This document shows positions 31,585-41,186 of a stretch of 64,000 nt of DNA, piece by piece. The notes below the pieces were generated by a model. It searched no databases and had not been told where the DNA came from. It worked only from the letters and a program-made list of their open reading frames with translations. The translations under genes and the position numbers were made by a program. Source of the stretch: Ctena decussata. Taxonomy: Eukaryota > Mollusca > Bivalvia > Lucinida > Lucinidae. Positions within the stretch are counted from its first letter, which is position 1; each line of letters starts with the position of its first letter. The stretch spans positions 2,769,415 to 2,833,414 of the forward strand of contig OZ022506.1 in assembly GCA_963989385.1 (NCBI GenBank). Direction: 5' to 3'.

Positions 31585-34140
31585 TTATGGCCAAGATACA
31601 TTTACTAGTGTTTTCATTATTATTTTGGTAAACGATGCCAAGTTATTTAGTATATTTTTGTTTGTGTGGTTCATGAGTTGATGCATTTTATGTATATTAG
31701 GGCGATTTCTGAAATATGGCTTAATTAAATGATTTCTGTTTTCTTTGAAATATTCACATTTCTGCAGATAGTGAAATTCATCACCTACATCTTGTTGGCA
31801 TAAATGACAAATTCTTTCGCTTATTGGTGTTGCATTCCAACGGCCAATCTCAACTGGCAATCTATGATTTCCTGTTCTAAAAGCAGTTAGAATACGGCAC
31901 TGGGAATTGGAAAGATTGAGAAAATATTCGTTCAACTCGAATTTGGTCTTAAATATTCTATAATTTATTCCGCTTGATTTCATGCTCATAAGCGAGTTCC
32001 AATTTTGAAGAAATTGGTCTTTAAGTTTTTGTTTAAAAGATGCCTGAAACCACTTTTTGGAGACTATATTATGGGTCATCCAGATATTTCCGTAACCGTT
32101 ATGGGACACCAGAGTTTGAATGTTATTCAGCCAGTTTGACTTGCATGTACCCTGCTCATATAAAGTATGGATAGTTCTATAAATCATCGTTGATAATTTA
32201 CTGCTGCTGAAATCCAAGAGTTTGGTCCAAAACGAAATTATTCTTGCCTGAATATCAATTTTAAGTGGATATACACCCAGTTCACCATAGATCATATAGG
32301 ATGGTGTTGACTTTTTTAGATTGAGTATAAATTTATAAAATTTCAATTGTACTCTTTCTATTATATCCAGGTTTCCGAACCCCCAGATTTCGCAAGCATA
32401 TAATAATATTGGTTTTATAAGTTTATTGAATAAATCTATCTGCATTTCTACTGGCAAATTTAACACGCGGATTTTTCTTAATAGAGAAAACATTGCATTG
32501 TTTGCTTGCTCGGCAATGTGTTTTTTACAGTTAAGATATGAACCGCTCCTGGATAAATAGATACCAAGATATTTATACTCAGTTACTTGTTGGATCTCTG
32601 TTCCCTTAAAATAAAAATGAAGATTTTGTGAATACCTTCCAGAGGTGAAGATTAAAATTTTTGTTTTTGATATATTTACAGTCAATTTCCAGTTCTCGCA
32701 GTAATGTTCAAATATGTTTAACATATGCTGTAGGTCTTCTTTACTTTTACTAAACATTACAGTATCATCTGCGAAAAGTAAAATGAATATCTTTAGGTAA
32801 ATGTATATATCATCACTATTTGCCTCGCAGTTTATACCGTCTGCTTGGTTGATTCCAAAGTAATGTTCCAAGTCATTAAGATATAATGAGAATAGAATCG
32901 GGGAAAGGTTTTCTCCCTGCCGTACCCCTTTACAACATGGGAAAAATGCCGAACTGCCTTCTGCTATAGAAACTCTGGATTTTATATTGCTATACATATT
33001 TTTTATGAGGTTCAAACATTTTCCATTTATATTATAATCTTGTAATTTACAAAATAGTCCATCTCTCCACACATTGTCAAAGGCCTGCTTAAAGTCTATA
33101 AAAGCGCAGTAAAGTTTATTTTTCGTTGATTTTACAATTTCAATTAAGCTTTGCAATATAAATAAGTTATCAACTGTTGAATGCCCTTTCCGGAAGCCTG
33201 CCTGATTATGACATATGATATCATATTTTTCAGCATAAACTTTTAACCTGTTGTTAATTATGGAAGTGAACAGCTTTCCAAGACAGCTTAATAGGGTAAT
33301 AGGACGGTAATTTTCGGGCGAATCTGCACTTCCTTTGTTTTTGTATATTGGAAGGATATCTCCGACTGCCCAGCTTTCCGGTACAACGCCAGTATCAAAG
33401 ACGATATTGAATAATCTAGTGTAAATTGGTAGTAACATTTGGACTGTACTTTTTATATGTTCGTTTAAGATATCATCGCCTCCTGGGCTTTTATTGTTTT
33501 TTAGCATTTTAACTGCTGACATAATTTCATCTGGTGAGATAGGAATATTTATTTCTTGGTTTATTCGTGATATATTTTCAGTTTCAGTTTCTTTATCTAA
33601 GGATTCATTGTTTACCGTTTGCTCGTATTTATTGCTATTTAAATCTTTGAAATATTTATACAAATCTTTTAATGGAGGCATGTGTGATGTCCGTTTATCC
33701 GTTGAATTTAGAATTTTCCAGAATTCTTTAGGGTCAGATGTTTTAACTTGCTTTAATTTGTTAATCCGTTGGTTTTTATATTTTTTCATATTTTTTGAAA
33801 TCGAAGTTTTATATTCTTTACTAGCCGCTTTAAGCAAATTCTTATTATACATATTTTTGTTCTTATTATATAATTTTCGTATGTTATGGTATTTATTTCG
33901 TGCACTCCTACATTCTTTATTAAACCATTTTTTGTTAGTTGAATGTTCTGTATAAGTTTGGGTTTTTACACCAAACGACTGCCTAGCTGTTGATAGAAAT
34001 AAATGTTCGATTTCATTGACAACTGCATTTATCTCTTGGCCAGTAATGCTTTGCTTTGTCATACTATTTAGACGTTGGGTGATATTATTTAGTTTATCTT
34101 GGCATAAATTTTCAGCAAATAAATTGCTTCTGTTATCATC
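31585..34140 (-). CDS. LINE ORF2, reverse transcriptase part
   Basis: Reading from just after the TAG, it holds a basic connector (WFNKECRSARNKYHNIRKLY), then the RT: SPGGDDILNEHIK, NYRPITLLSCLGKLF, NQAGFRKGHSTVDNLFILQS, the catalytic Asp in CAFIDFKQAFDNVW, GVRQGENLSPILFSLYLNDL, and the active-site LLFADDTVMFSKS at about 32785-32755. The thumb and connection continue as KYLGIYLSRSG and LYACEIWGFGNLDIIERVQL. The C-terminus has the zinc knuckle ICHLCQQDVGDEFHYLQKC. The first ATG is at 34062; 26 further in-frame codons precede it after the stop, so the protein was probably continuous with the endonuclease. Confidence 0.95.
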   Translation of the reverse strand, partial: DDNRSNLFAENLCQDKLNNITQRLNSMTKQSITGQEINAVVNEIEHLFLSTARQSFGVKTQTYTEHSTNKKWFNKECRSARNKYHNIRKLYNKNKNMYNKNLLKAASKEYKTSISKNMKKYKNQRINKLKQVKTSDPKEFWKILNSTDKRTSHMPPLKDLYKYFKDLNSNKYEQTVNNESLDKETETENISRINQEINIPISPDEIMSAVKMLKNNKSPGGDDILNEHIKSTVQMLLPIYTRLFNIVFDTGVVPESWAVGDILPIYKNKGSADSPENYRPITLLSCLGKLFTSIINNRLKVYAEKYDIICHNQAGFRKGHSTVDNLFILQSLIEIVKSTKNKLYCAFIDFKQAFDNVWRDGLFCKLQDYNINGKCLNLIKNMYSNIKSRVSIAEGSSAFFPCCKGVRQGENLSPILFSLYLNDLEHYFGINQADGINCEANSDDIYIYLKIFILLFADDTVMFSKSKEDLQHMLNIFEHYCENWKLTVNISKTKILIFTSGRYSQNLHFYFKGTEIQQVTEYKYLGIYLSRSGSYLNCKKHIAEQANNAMFSLLRKIRVLNLPVEMQIDLFNKLIKPILLYACEIWGFGNLDIIERVQLKFYKFILNLKKSTPSYMIYGELGVYPLKIDIQARIISFWTKLLDFSSSKLSTMIYRTIHTLYEQGTCKSNWLNNIQTLVSHNGYGNIWMTHNIVSKKWFQASFKQKLKDQFLQNWNSLMSMKSSGINYRIFKTKFELNEYFLNLSNSQCRILTAFRTGNHRLPVEIGRWNATPISERICHLCQQDVGDEFHYLQKCEYFKENRNHLIKPYFRNRPNIHKMHQLMNHTNKNILNNLASFTKIIMKTLVNVSWP

Positions 34141-35160
34141 CTATAGTCTTACCTTCGGAGAAGCATTCGAGTTAGTGACTCTATATTTATGTTTTATGGT
34201 ATTATCGTATACTTGTATGGATAAAGTAAGGGGACAGTGCGCATCGGAATATAAACTATTGAAATCTAAAATATTAAACGACGAAATGTATGAAAAATTG
34301 TAAGCTGACGAAATGAAATAGTCTACAGTGCTTCGGTCCTTACACGTTAATTTTGGAGATGTAACATCATTACCGATTCTGCCATTCATAATAAAAACAT
34401 TGTTAGACTTGCAAAAGTCCAAAAGTTGACTTCCGTAGAGATTTGTAGTTTTATCGGCAGTTTGCCTTTCTAACGGTATACCGTATATTTCAAAACAATT
34501 TAAAATGTCTAAATTTTCACGGTATAGGTCGTCGTTGCCTTGAATATCACAAATAAAATCGTCACATTTGACATAATCAGGGCTATTCGCAGACCTCGAA
34601 TTGAAGTCGCCAAACAGCATGATATTTTTGCTTAACGAACTGAATCTATCAATCTCGTGCTGCATTTCGAGATACGGATCAGTATGGGCATATTTGGAGC
34701 GGTATGGTGGAATATAAACTATTCCACAATATAGCTCCTCGCTGTTAAGTGTTATTTGCTTTGAAAGGGAAAACCACAAAATCAATTTGCTTTCACGTTT
34801 ATGTATTTGCACAAATGGAGCAATGTTATTTTTAACCAGCAGAGTAATTCCCCCTGACCGGTATCTCGATAATGCTTTACGATTATGCGAGAAAACTTGG
34901 TAACCATCAATGACAATATGGTCTACGTCATCCAATTTGCTTTCTTGAATTCCTATTATTTCATACTGCTCTAAAAAGTCAACAAATTCTGGACAGAGTA
35001 ATTTTGACTTTAAACCGCACACGTTAATGGATAAGAAATGAAGCTGTTTATAAGGATTGCCGCCAATGTCCGAATTTTCACTGTCTTCACTGGCTTCATT
35101 AACTCTATCGCCACTGCCTGAATCGGAAGCATTTAAGAGTAAGTCACCCTCGGCGGCCTG
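34141..35160 (-). CDS. LINE ORF2, AP endonuclease part
   Basis: From the codon after the first TAG it reads through an acidic linker (SDSGSGDRV, EASEDSENSD) into the endonuclease: LHFLSINVCGLKSKL, IIGIQESKLDDVDH, RSGGITLLVKN, YCGIVYIPPYRSKY, the catalytic block IMLFGDFNSRSANS (about 34625-34590), STVDYFISS and the terminal SDAHCPLTL. These are the metal-binding and catalytic positions of APE-type endonucleases that nick target DNA. There is no ATG between the TAG and the domain start; the first Met comes well inside the domain, so independent initiation is unlikely. Confidence 0.93.
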   Translation of the reverse strand, partial: QAAEGDLLLNASDSGSGDRVNEASEDSENSDIGGNPYKQLHFLSINVCGLKSKLLCPEFVDFLEQYEIIGIQESKLDDVDHIVIDGYQVFSHNRKALSRYRSGGITLLVKNNIAPFVQIHKRESKLILWFSLSKQITLNSEELYCGIVYIPPYRSKYAHTDPYLEMQHEIDRFSSLSKNIMLFGDFNSRSANSPDYVKCDDFICDIQGNDDLYRENLDILNCFEIYGIPLERQTADKTTNLYGSQLLDFCKSNNVFIMNGRIGNDVTSPKLTCKDRSTVDYFISSAYNFSYISSFNILDFNSLYSDAHCPLTLSIQVYDNTIKHKYRVTNSNASPKVRL

Positions 35161-37290
35161 CTAGGCCTCATTTTCATTTTCCTGTTGTCTATTTGGTGGA
35201 GCAGACCCACCACAAGTGTCAGCTCTCATAACCGGACTAGGTGCAGTCATTAAGGCAGCTTGCAACGGTTTAGTAGTGGTCAACACAGTTGGCCCGGCGA
35301 TTAAGGCAGCGTTGTCCGTTTCGAATGTTGCATCAAACGATTCGCATTCTTCGATACGCTGAATGATGTCGTCTCGCGGGGGGTCTGTCTGTGGCGACAT
35401 ATCTATCTGGATTTGTGTACTGTCCATATCCGAATCAGATTCCGAATCCTCACGATATTTCTTGGTTTCGCCTTCATCCAGTGGTGATGAGGCGGGGTGT
35501 TTGCCAGTTATATTTGCGCCTCGTGTGGCCGAACGGTTAACCGGAGTACACTGTTCGCTATTTTGGGCTAATGGGCCAAACTTATTAGAAAGTGGTACAG
35601 AAAAATTAACACTTTTTGGACTATTCACTGTAGTTGGGGGTAGAGTCTGCTGTACCTTCTTTTTGCCATAAAAGACCCGGCCATTTTGGTATGTCCCTGC
35701 GCCAGAGTTAATACTTGATCTCTGTGGACGCTGTTGCATAGGCACGTTTCGCTGGGACCGTTGATTGATGTTTACAGACTGTTCTCGAAAACGTCGTGGT
35801 GTATTACGTTCAGTTGTTTTAGGCTCTACCACGTACTCCTGGTTGTTAATGAAGAGTTTATCTCGCACCATTCGTACTTTGTTATTCTCATTCCTTCTCG
35901 CTTTTTTCATTTCAGGGTATAAAAGTTTCCGTTTATCTTCTATAACCTTAGGGAACTGTTCCCTTACGCCAAAAGGTTTATTTCTTAGGGTCTTTGGAGC
36001 TTCAGATCGTATAAATTCTCTATCTTTGAACCTTTCAAACTTGGCAATTATCGGTCGTGGGCTATATCCGGGTTCGTTCTTATCGTATACACCAATACGG
36101 TGGACCCTATGGTAGGCAATTGGTATATCTATGTTCATTTCTGTTTGCAAAAAGTCATTCAATGTTTTCTCAACATTTTCAAATTTTTCGCCTTCCTTCA
36201 GTTCTACTTCACTGATGCCAGTGAAGATCAAATTATCTCGCATAGATCTGCACTGCAGGTCGACTAGATTACTCTCTGCTTTCATTTGTTCAGATTTTAA
36301 AGTCTCTTGTTCAAATTCTAACTTATCAACCCTCGTAAGAAGCTCATCTAGTATAGAATCTTTTGACCCTTTATCTTGCAACATGTCATCGTATAATTCA
36401 CTGTATGTATCAATACTTTTTTGGTAATCGTTCATTGTCTTGCTTGTTTCTTTAATTTCTATGTCCATATTTCGCACGGAAGATTCTACATGGGAAACCG
36501 TTTGTTTTAGTTCTTTCATTTCAGTTAATTGTTGTTCAATGCTCAACATCCTTGAGTTTTGGTTTTGCAGAGTAGCACTTTGAGATTGTAACGTATTATC
36601 AATGTGTTGCCAACGTGAATTTTGGTTGGAGAGCTGACCCTCAATATGCTGTAATCGTAAATCGAGATTCTGGAATAACTGGGACAGCCAAGGCGGTGCA
36701 CCAGTCTGGTCCGGACCCCCAGGGAAGCATGTACTATTTCCATTCATAAGTGTGGTACAACCAGGCCGATATTTATCATGAGGCGCACTGGTCTGTGACT
36801 GTGTAAAACCCGCAGTATATTGACTGTTGACAACATTATGCAAAGGCATATGACCACTCGCCGATACTTGTTGCAACACTCCCGACTGAAACTGTGTTTG
36901 AACCTGTGGTTGTTGCATGTATAAAACGTTGTTTGCTTGTGAGAGAACGTTTGAAGTCTCGAACCCACTATTTGTATTGTCAGTAACACCAACACCAGCA
37001 TTTGACCAAGACGGCTGTGCACTCGCTGTCTGTTGTGCAGGCGCGGGTGGGGTAGATTTACCTTTATCAGTTGTCTTCTTTCTGCCCATATTATCCTGCA
37101 ACTTATGTTTTTCACTATTTTGCATTGCCACAGTATCAAAAGTCACAATTATAGTCCATAGGCACAAAAAAGTCACTCCATATTGCATATATCTTGCAAA
37201 TTTCAATTTTTCTTCGTGCGCTCTCGCAAAGCCCATCTTGCCGCCATAACGTACATCACGTGACCGCTGCCCATAATGAGTGTTAATCAC
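35161..37290 (-). CDS. LINE ORF1 RNA-binding protein
   Basis: 709 residues. A start at MGRKKTTDKGKSTPPA (residue 68, about 37089) is more natural than the first Met, since the upstream part holds a Trp-rich hydrophobic stretch (GVTFLCLWTIIVTF) unlike the family. Residues about 80-200 are Gln/Ser-rich. A coiled coil spans about 205-348 (LRLQHIEGQLSNQ, NRMLSIEQQLTEMKEL-like heptads). The L1-type RNA-recognition domain is at about 348-440 (RSMRDNLIFTGISEVEL, AYHRVHRIG, RPIIAKFERFKDREFI), followed by the C-terminal domain (FGVREQFPKVIEDKRK, KLFINNQEYVV). ORF1 proteins trimerise and coat the element RNA. It ends in TAG in frame with ORF2. Confidence 0.92.
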   Translation of the reverse strand: MINTHYGQRSRDVRYGGKMGFARAHEEKLKFARYMQYGVTFLCLWTIIVTFDTVAMQNSEKHKLQDNMGRKKTTDKGKSTPPAPAQQTASAQPSWSNAGVGVTDNTNSGFETSNVLSQANNVLYMQQPQVQTQFQSGVLQQVSASGHMPLHNVVNSQYTAGFTQSQTSAPHDKYRPGCTTLMNGNSTCFPGGPDQTGAPPWLSQLFQNLDLRLQHIEGQLSNQNSRWQHIDNTLQSQSATLQNQNSRMLSIEQQLTEMKELKQTVSHVESSVRNMDIEIKETSKTMNDYQKSIDTYSELYDDMLQDKGSKDSILDELLTRVDKLEFEQETLKSEQMKAESNLVDLQCRSMRDNLIFTGISEVELKEGEKFENVEKTLNDFLQTEMNIDIPIAYHRVHRIGVYDKNEPGYSPRPIIAKFERFKDREFIRSEAPKTLRNKPFGVREQFPKVIEDKRKLLYPEMKKARRNENNKVRMVRDKLFINNQEYVVEPKTTERNTPRRFREQSVNINQRSQRNVPMQQRPQRSSINSGAGTYQNGRVFYGKKKVQQTLPPTTVNSPKSVNFSVPLSNKFGPLAQNSEQCTPVNRSATRGANITGKHPASSPLDEGETKKYREDSESDSDMDSTQIQIDMSPQTDPPRDDIIQRIEECESFDATFETDNAALIAGPTVLTTTKPLQAALMTAPSPVMRADTCGGSAPPNRQQENENEA

Positions 37291-37339
37291 AACAAGTGAA
37301 CAAGGTTTGCAAAAGGTCCATTGAAAACTGTGGGAGAAG

Positions 37340-37830
37340 TTAATTCTATATCATGAAGTGTGACAAATAATGTATTGTGGAACCATGCTATGTACAACTT
37401 TATACATAGTTCTCGCTTTGTTTACAAGAACATTCTGGTCAAAAGATAAAATATTTAATCGTCTCCTCGCGCTTTCAAGGTCTGAATATTCATTTCCTAA
37501 TTTAATTTTACAAGCCCGCCTTTGAAGTTTTGTTATTCTTGACACATTATGATTAGAAGAATTTCCCCATACAATATTGCAATAATTTAGATGCGGCTGA
37601 ATATAAGCATGATAACCGATTGACCTGTGTTCTACACTTAAATATGAGTGTATTTTAGATAGAAGCCAAATATACGAAGAAACCTTTTTACATACATATT
37701 AAAAGTGATTAGTCCATTGCTTTTGATCTACGTTTACATCAAGTAACTTCTCACCTACTGTCAGTTGCAAATTGATATCATTATATGTTAAAGCTTCATG
37801 GAATTTTAGGTCCGCCCACTGGCTTCATAA
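37340..37830 (-). mobile_element. Second LINE remnant (CR1/Jockey-type RT C-terminus)
   Basis: The minus strand reads LLSKIHSYLSVEHRSIGYHA, YIQPHLNYCNIVWGNSSNHN and VSRITKLQRRACKIKLGNEY, then LESARRRLNILSFDQNVLV and RTMYKVVHSMVPQYI. This is the thumb/C-terminal region of CR1/Jockey-type reverse transcriptases. One stop (TNHF then TAA) is visible upstream. It abuts the 5' end of the long LINE, so the younger element may have landed beside it. The interval 37831-38900 shows no gene. Confidence 0.78.
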
Positions 37831-39075
37831 CACGATGAACGCTGAAAAATCAAATTTTAATTCTTAAATAACGAGAATTTAACAAAATCTTACGACGGAA
37901 TATTACATTAACTGATATCATCGGGGGAGCAGAGATGTCTTTCATATTCTCTCATATAAATACGTGAATAACAAACAACACTCTCCTTTTTCAATTTCAG
38001 AAGAGTTGGACAGTGTTGCAAAGCAGGGCTTTGAATGATTTTATAATGATTGATCTAATGAGTTCATAATTTAAATTTGTTGAATTATGCTTCTTTTATT
38101 AAAAGCATTAGGATTTCAGGTTTTGTAGAAAATTGTTAAAATGTACTATTAAAATGTATTGTTAAATATACTTAATAATAACGCAATAATGATGGGTCAC
38201 TGCACTGGTCAGGTGATTGGTAAATTTAGTATTTCCAATGACATATGCATAAATAAGCCCTTCATTGTTGACTTATTATAGACAGTTTTAGGAAATATTT
38301 ATGGAGATAACATATTTTCAACTGACTTTATATACTATCTGTCAATTTTTGATGATTGTACCTAAATATATTGTAGGGGTGACACTGCATCTGGTGTGTC
38401 ACATGACTAAAAGTACAGCTTTTGCGATGGAATTGTAATACATGTATATTGGTTGGTCAGGTAATTAACCAATATAATTTCATCCAATGGCTGTAGGGTT
38501 CAGGGTTGAAAGCGCTTTTGGTGACCTGGTTGGGATGATGCCTAAAGGATTATTGCGTTGTTCATGCCATTGCATCATTCCAACTGGGTATAAAAGAATA
38601 GAAATTCAGAAGGACTGGTGATATGCGTTTTGCTTGCTATCGCGCGGATATACTGTCCGTTAGAAACGACATATTCACCCTTTGGACTCTCATTTTTAAC
38701 TTTTAGAAATATTTCGGACAGAACAAAAAGCTAAATTCGGAAATTAGATTTTAAAGACAAAAACTTCAAAATCAATGTTAATTAAATAAAATCTATACGA
38801 TCACTATTAAAAGACTTTATTGTTTCTTTTAATTACTTCGGTACAACAGGCTCACTGCTAGGTGAGAATTGGACAAAATCAAATGAGGATTTCCGTTTAA
38901 TACAGAGACTACACATTTTCAGAATTCACCAGTCCTCTGCTTTTCTCCAGTATCTAGTACTGCTATACCAGGATGCATGCCCATGATGTACTTTAGAATC
39001 AGTGTTTTATTTATAAGGCACATGATTTTGAACTTGTTTGCTGTTATCAATCTGTCAACATTCCCATGCAATGTG

Positions 39076-39083
39076 TATATAAA
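39076..39083 (+). promoter_or_regulatory. TATA box of copy B
   Basis: TATATAAA followed by AAGACTTCTGCGACTTTTG. The same order TATAAAA, GAGACTTCTGTCAAGTTTT occurs at copy C. Conservation extends about 60-150 bases upstream (ACTTGTTTGCTGTTA, CTGTCAA). Confidence 0.75.
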
Positions 39084-39105
39084 AAGACTTCTGCGACTTT
39101 TGTTT

Positions 39106-39136
39106 TATCAAAACTTGCAACGAATCCTTTGTGCAG
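39106..39136 (+). other. Copy B non-coding exon 0 (predicted)
   Basis: About 30 bases after the TATA box comes TTATCAAAACTTGCAACGAA, then TCCTTTGTGCAG and the donor GTAAGTCGAGA (39137). The copy C counterpart (TTATCACAACTTGCAACTAA, TCATTTGTGCAG, GTAAGTCGAGA) differs at few positions. The transcription start is inferred from TATA spacing. The intron would run to 41112. Confidence 0.68.
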
Positions 39137-39511
39137 GTAAGTCGAGAATGATTTCACTTTATCTTGATGATTTATTTGAATTGTTTTAATATATGAATGT
39201 AAAACTAGAACTTTTCACTTTCATTTTCTTCCATGTACTCTGTTTGAAACAAAAAACGTCTTTTAAAAGTGAGTACTCCTGTGACAGGTTGATACTGCAC
39301 ACAATTAATTTGATTAGCAGAAAACTAGATACAGGTATATTGCTCTACACTGTATCATTGGTAAATGTTTTTTGGTTGAATAGTCTCTTTGAGACAGTGT
39401 TTCAGTCTATACTGACCCGTCTCCAAGAGAGAGGGAGAAAAAAGAATTGATACGCGAGAGAAAAAATATCTCAACAACCCCACCCGCAACTACTACAACC
39501 ACATTTCCACA

Positions 39512-39938
39512 ATAGCGGCAGCCCGCAGCCGCCCGACAGACTGACACCAGTATAAACAAAGGCGGGTCAGTGAATGGAACCTCACTCTTGTACTTTGTAT
39601 TGTATTTCTTTTTTCAAACTGAGTTCATGAAAGAAGAAATTTTATGTTTCGTGGAGCAGTGGAGCAGTGAGCCTACATAAGCCAGGGAAAATTTTCCGAC
39701 TGCTGACGTCATTGGCATTACCGACGATGTTTGTGACGTTTTGATGATATTCCTCGACGATCGACAGCGTAACGCCTCATGTGGAAGATAAAACTGCCAT
39801 GCACACCACCATACTGGCATCCATCAGAATTGGTAACGTGGGTGCTCTACGGGCATTTGATGGTGTGGCGCCCAGGTGTAAACAGAAATTGTGGGCACAT
39901 TGGTGTCAGTCTGTCGGGCGGCTGCAGGCTGCCGCTAT
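39512..39938. mobile_element. TIR element (about 430 bp), MITE-like
   Basis: The left terminus ATAGCGGCAGCCCGCAGCCG, CCCGACAGACTGACACCA is the inverted complement of the right terminus TGGTGTCAGTCTGTCGGGCG, GCTGCAGGCTGCCGCTAT, with about 38-base arms and one mismatch. It lies in intron 0 of copy B. The segment 39665-39780 inside it resembles 44966-45130. Confidence 0.85.
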
Positions 39939-41100
39939 GTTAAAGGCCTTATTGCTCTACCAGTAATTCGACAAGGATTTCGTATTTCGCGGAGCATTTT
40001 GTCGTTTATCAAAAACATGCCCCTTCCCCGCCCCCATACTTTTTTTCCAGTTGTACAGATCAATATGTGCACATCAAACCACATTTTACCACCAAATGTG
40101 AAGAGTGAATCACTTTTCTTAATGCTTTGCGTTCATACTTTTTTTTACCACTGATAGGACTATGGAGAATTTAAAGTTGTAAGAATAATCACGGACTTTC
40201 AACTCTGACAACACATTAGCACGAAGTCACTTTACCACATTTCAACTGTTTATGTACAGTATCAAACTGTCACAGGAGTACTCACGTTTTCGTGAATTTT
40301 ACTGTAAAAATATCGGCAGTATCAAATTTCACGCGTTAATGAAAATGACACATCGGAGCATTTTAATTTTGGCGTTCATGATAAACAAACGCCTCAATTG
40401 TTGTAAATTTGTGACAATGTTTCATACTTTTCTGTTGAACTATACATTTTGGCATCTTTTAGATTCGCCTCATCGAGGCGCCTTTAATGAGATGCCACAA
40501 TATATACGTACATAGAAAGGTTTAGAAAATATCTCAAATACTCATCAGGTTCTCCTTTTTATCTCAGCCTCGGTTAAGCTGTGCGTATGTAAGCGTATTG
40601 GAAACCAAATATTAGCGGACTAATATTAGCGCTTTTTGCCTCAATCGCCAATGGCGCCAAAATTTAGTAACCACAAAATGTAAGTGTTTTACAGTACTAT
40701 AGAAATGATAAGGTACTAAATAGAGTCTTTACTGAAATTTCATTCCCGGATCTCAATAGAAAATAAATCGACCCATAAGAAAAATAGCATTTTGAGCTGA
40801 CACGTTTCTGCTTCCTCATAGAAATTTTTTCTTCATTAAACAGTTGCCACAAATCAATTACTAAGTGCATGTACATGTATATGGAAAAAAAAAGTTAGGA
40901 GAGAAAAAATGCAAATACTCTTTCGACGCTTTCCTTTTAAAAAGATAATGCACTGGTAAACATAACCGGGCTGTTTCTGTGACCGAAAAAGTTCCAGTCT
41001 AGTGCTTTTAAATTTGCCTCTCTGCTTGTCTGACTTTTTTGGGGGTATTTATATGTATTTCGTTTTCTAGTTTCATTCATTAACTTCCTACCTCCATTTC
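39939..41100. other. Copy B intron 0 remainder; no gene seen
   Basis: AT-rich. The stretch 39950-40170 resembles 51720-51920 (ATTGCTCTACC, GTGGAGC-like blocks, TTTTTACCACTGATAGGAC versus TTTTACCAGTGACAGAGC). No coding signal. Confidence 0.55.
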
Positions 41101-41112
41101 ATACATTTACAG

Positions 41113-41186
41113 TGAAAATGGAGTACAAGTTCATATTTTTGGCTTTATGTGTCTACTTTGTGTGCGTAAAAGATGCATGTTGCTTG
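41113..41186 (+). CDS. Copy B exon 1: 5' leader and signal peptide
   Basis: The acceptor TACATTTACAG ends at 41112 and the ATG is at 41118. MEYKFIFLALCVYFVCVKDA plus CCL form a hydrophobic signal peptide. The donor is GTAAGA at 41187, phase 0. The acceptor is 8 bases downstream of the site used in copies A and C. Confidence 0.82.

Larger units (their letters stand above)
31510..37290 (-). mobile_element. Near full-length LINE (L1/Tx1-like), three domains in one frame
   Basis: On the minus strand the order is ORF1 (37290-35161), AP endonuclease (35160-34141) and reverse transcriptase with C-terminal zinc knuckle (34140-31585). All three are in the same reading frame and are separated only by TAG codons at 35163-35161 and 34143-34141. 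After the TAA at 31587-31585 the short 3' region contains a hairpin: CAGACTG, TTTTTCTAA, CAGTCTG. LINEs insert by target-primed reverse transcription. No frameshift is seen in 5.7 kb, so the copy is young compared with every other element here. Confidence 0.92.

Noticed and set aside
34141..35163. TAG codons as selenocysteine or pyrrolysine sites
   Set aside because: Selenocysteine uses TGA, and pyrrolysine decoding is not known in animals; readthrough or mutation is simpler.
33494..36427. Plus-strand open frames of up to 153 codons
   Set aside because: Antisense shadows of the LINE coding region.
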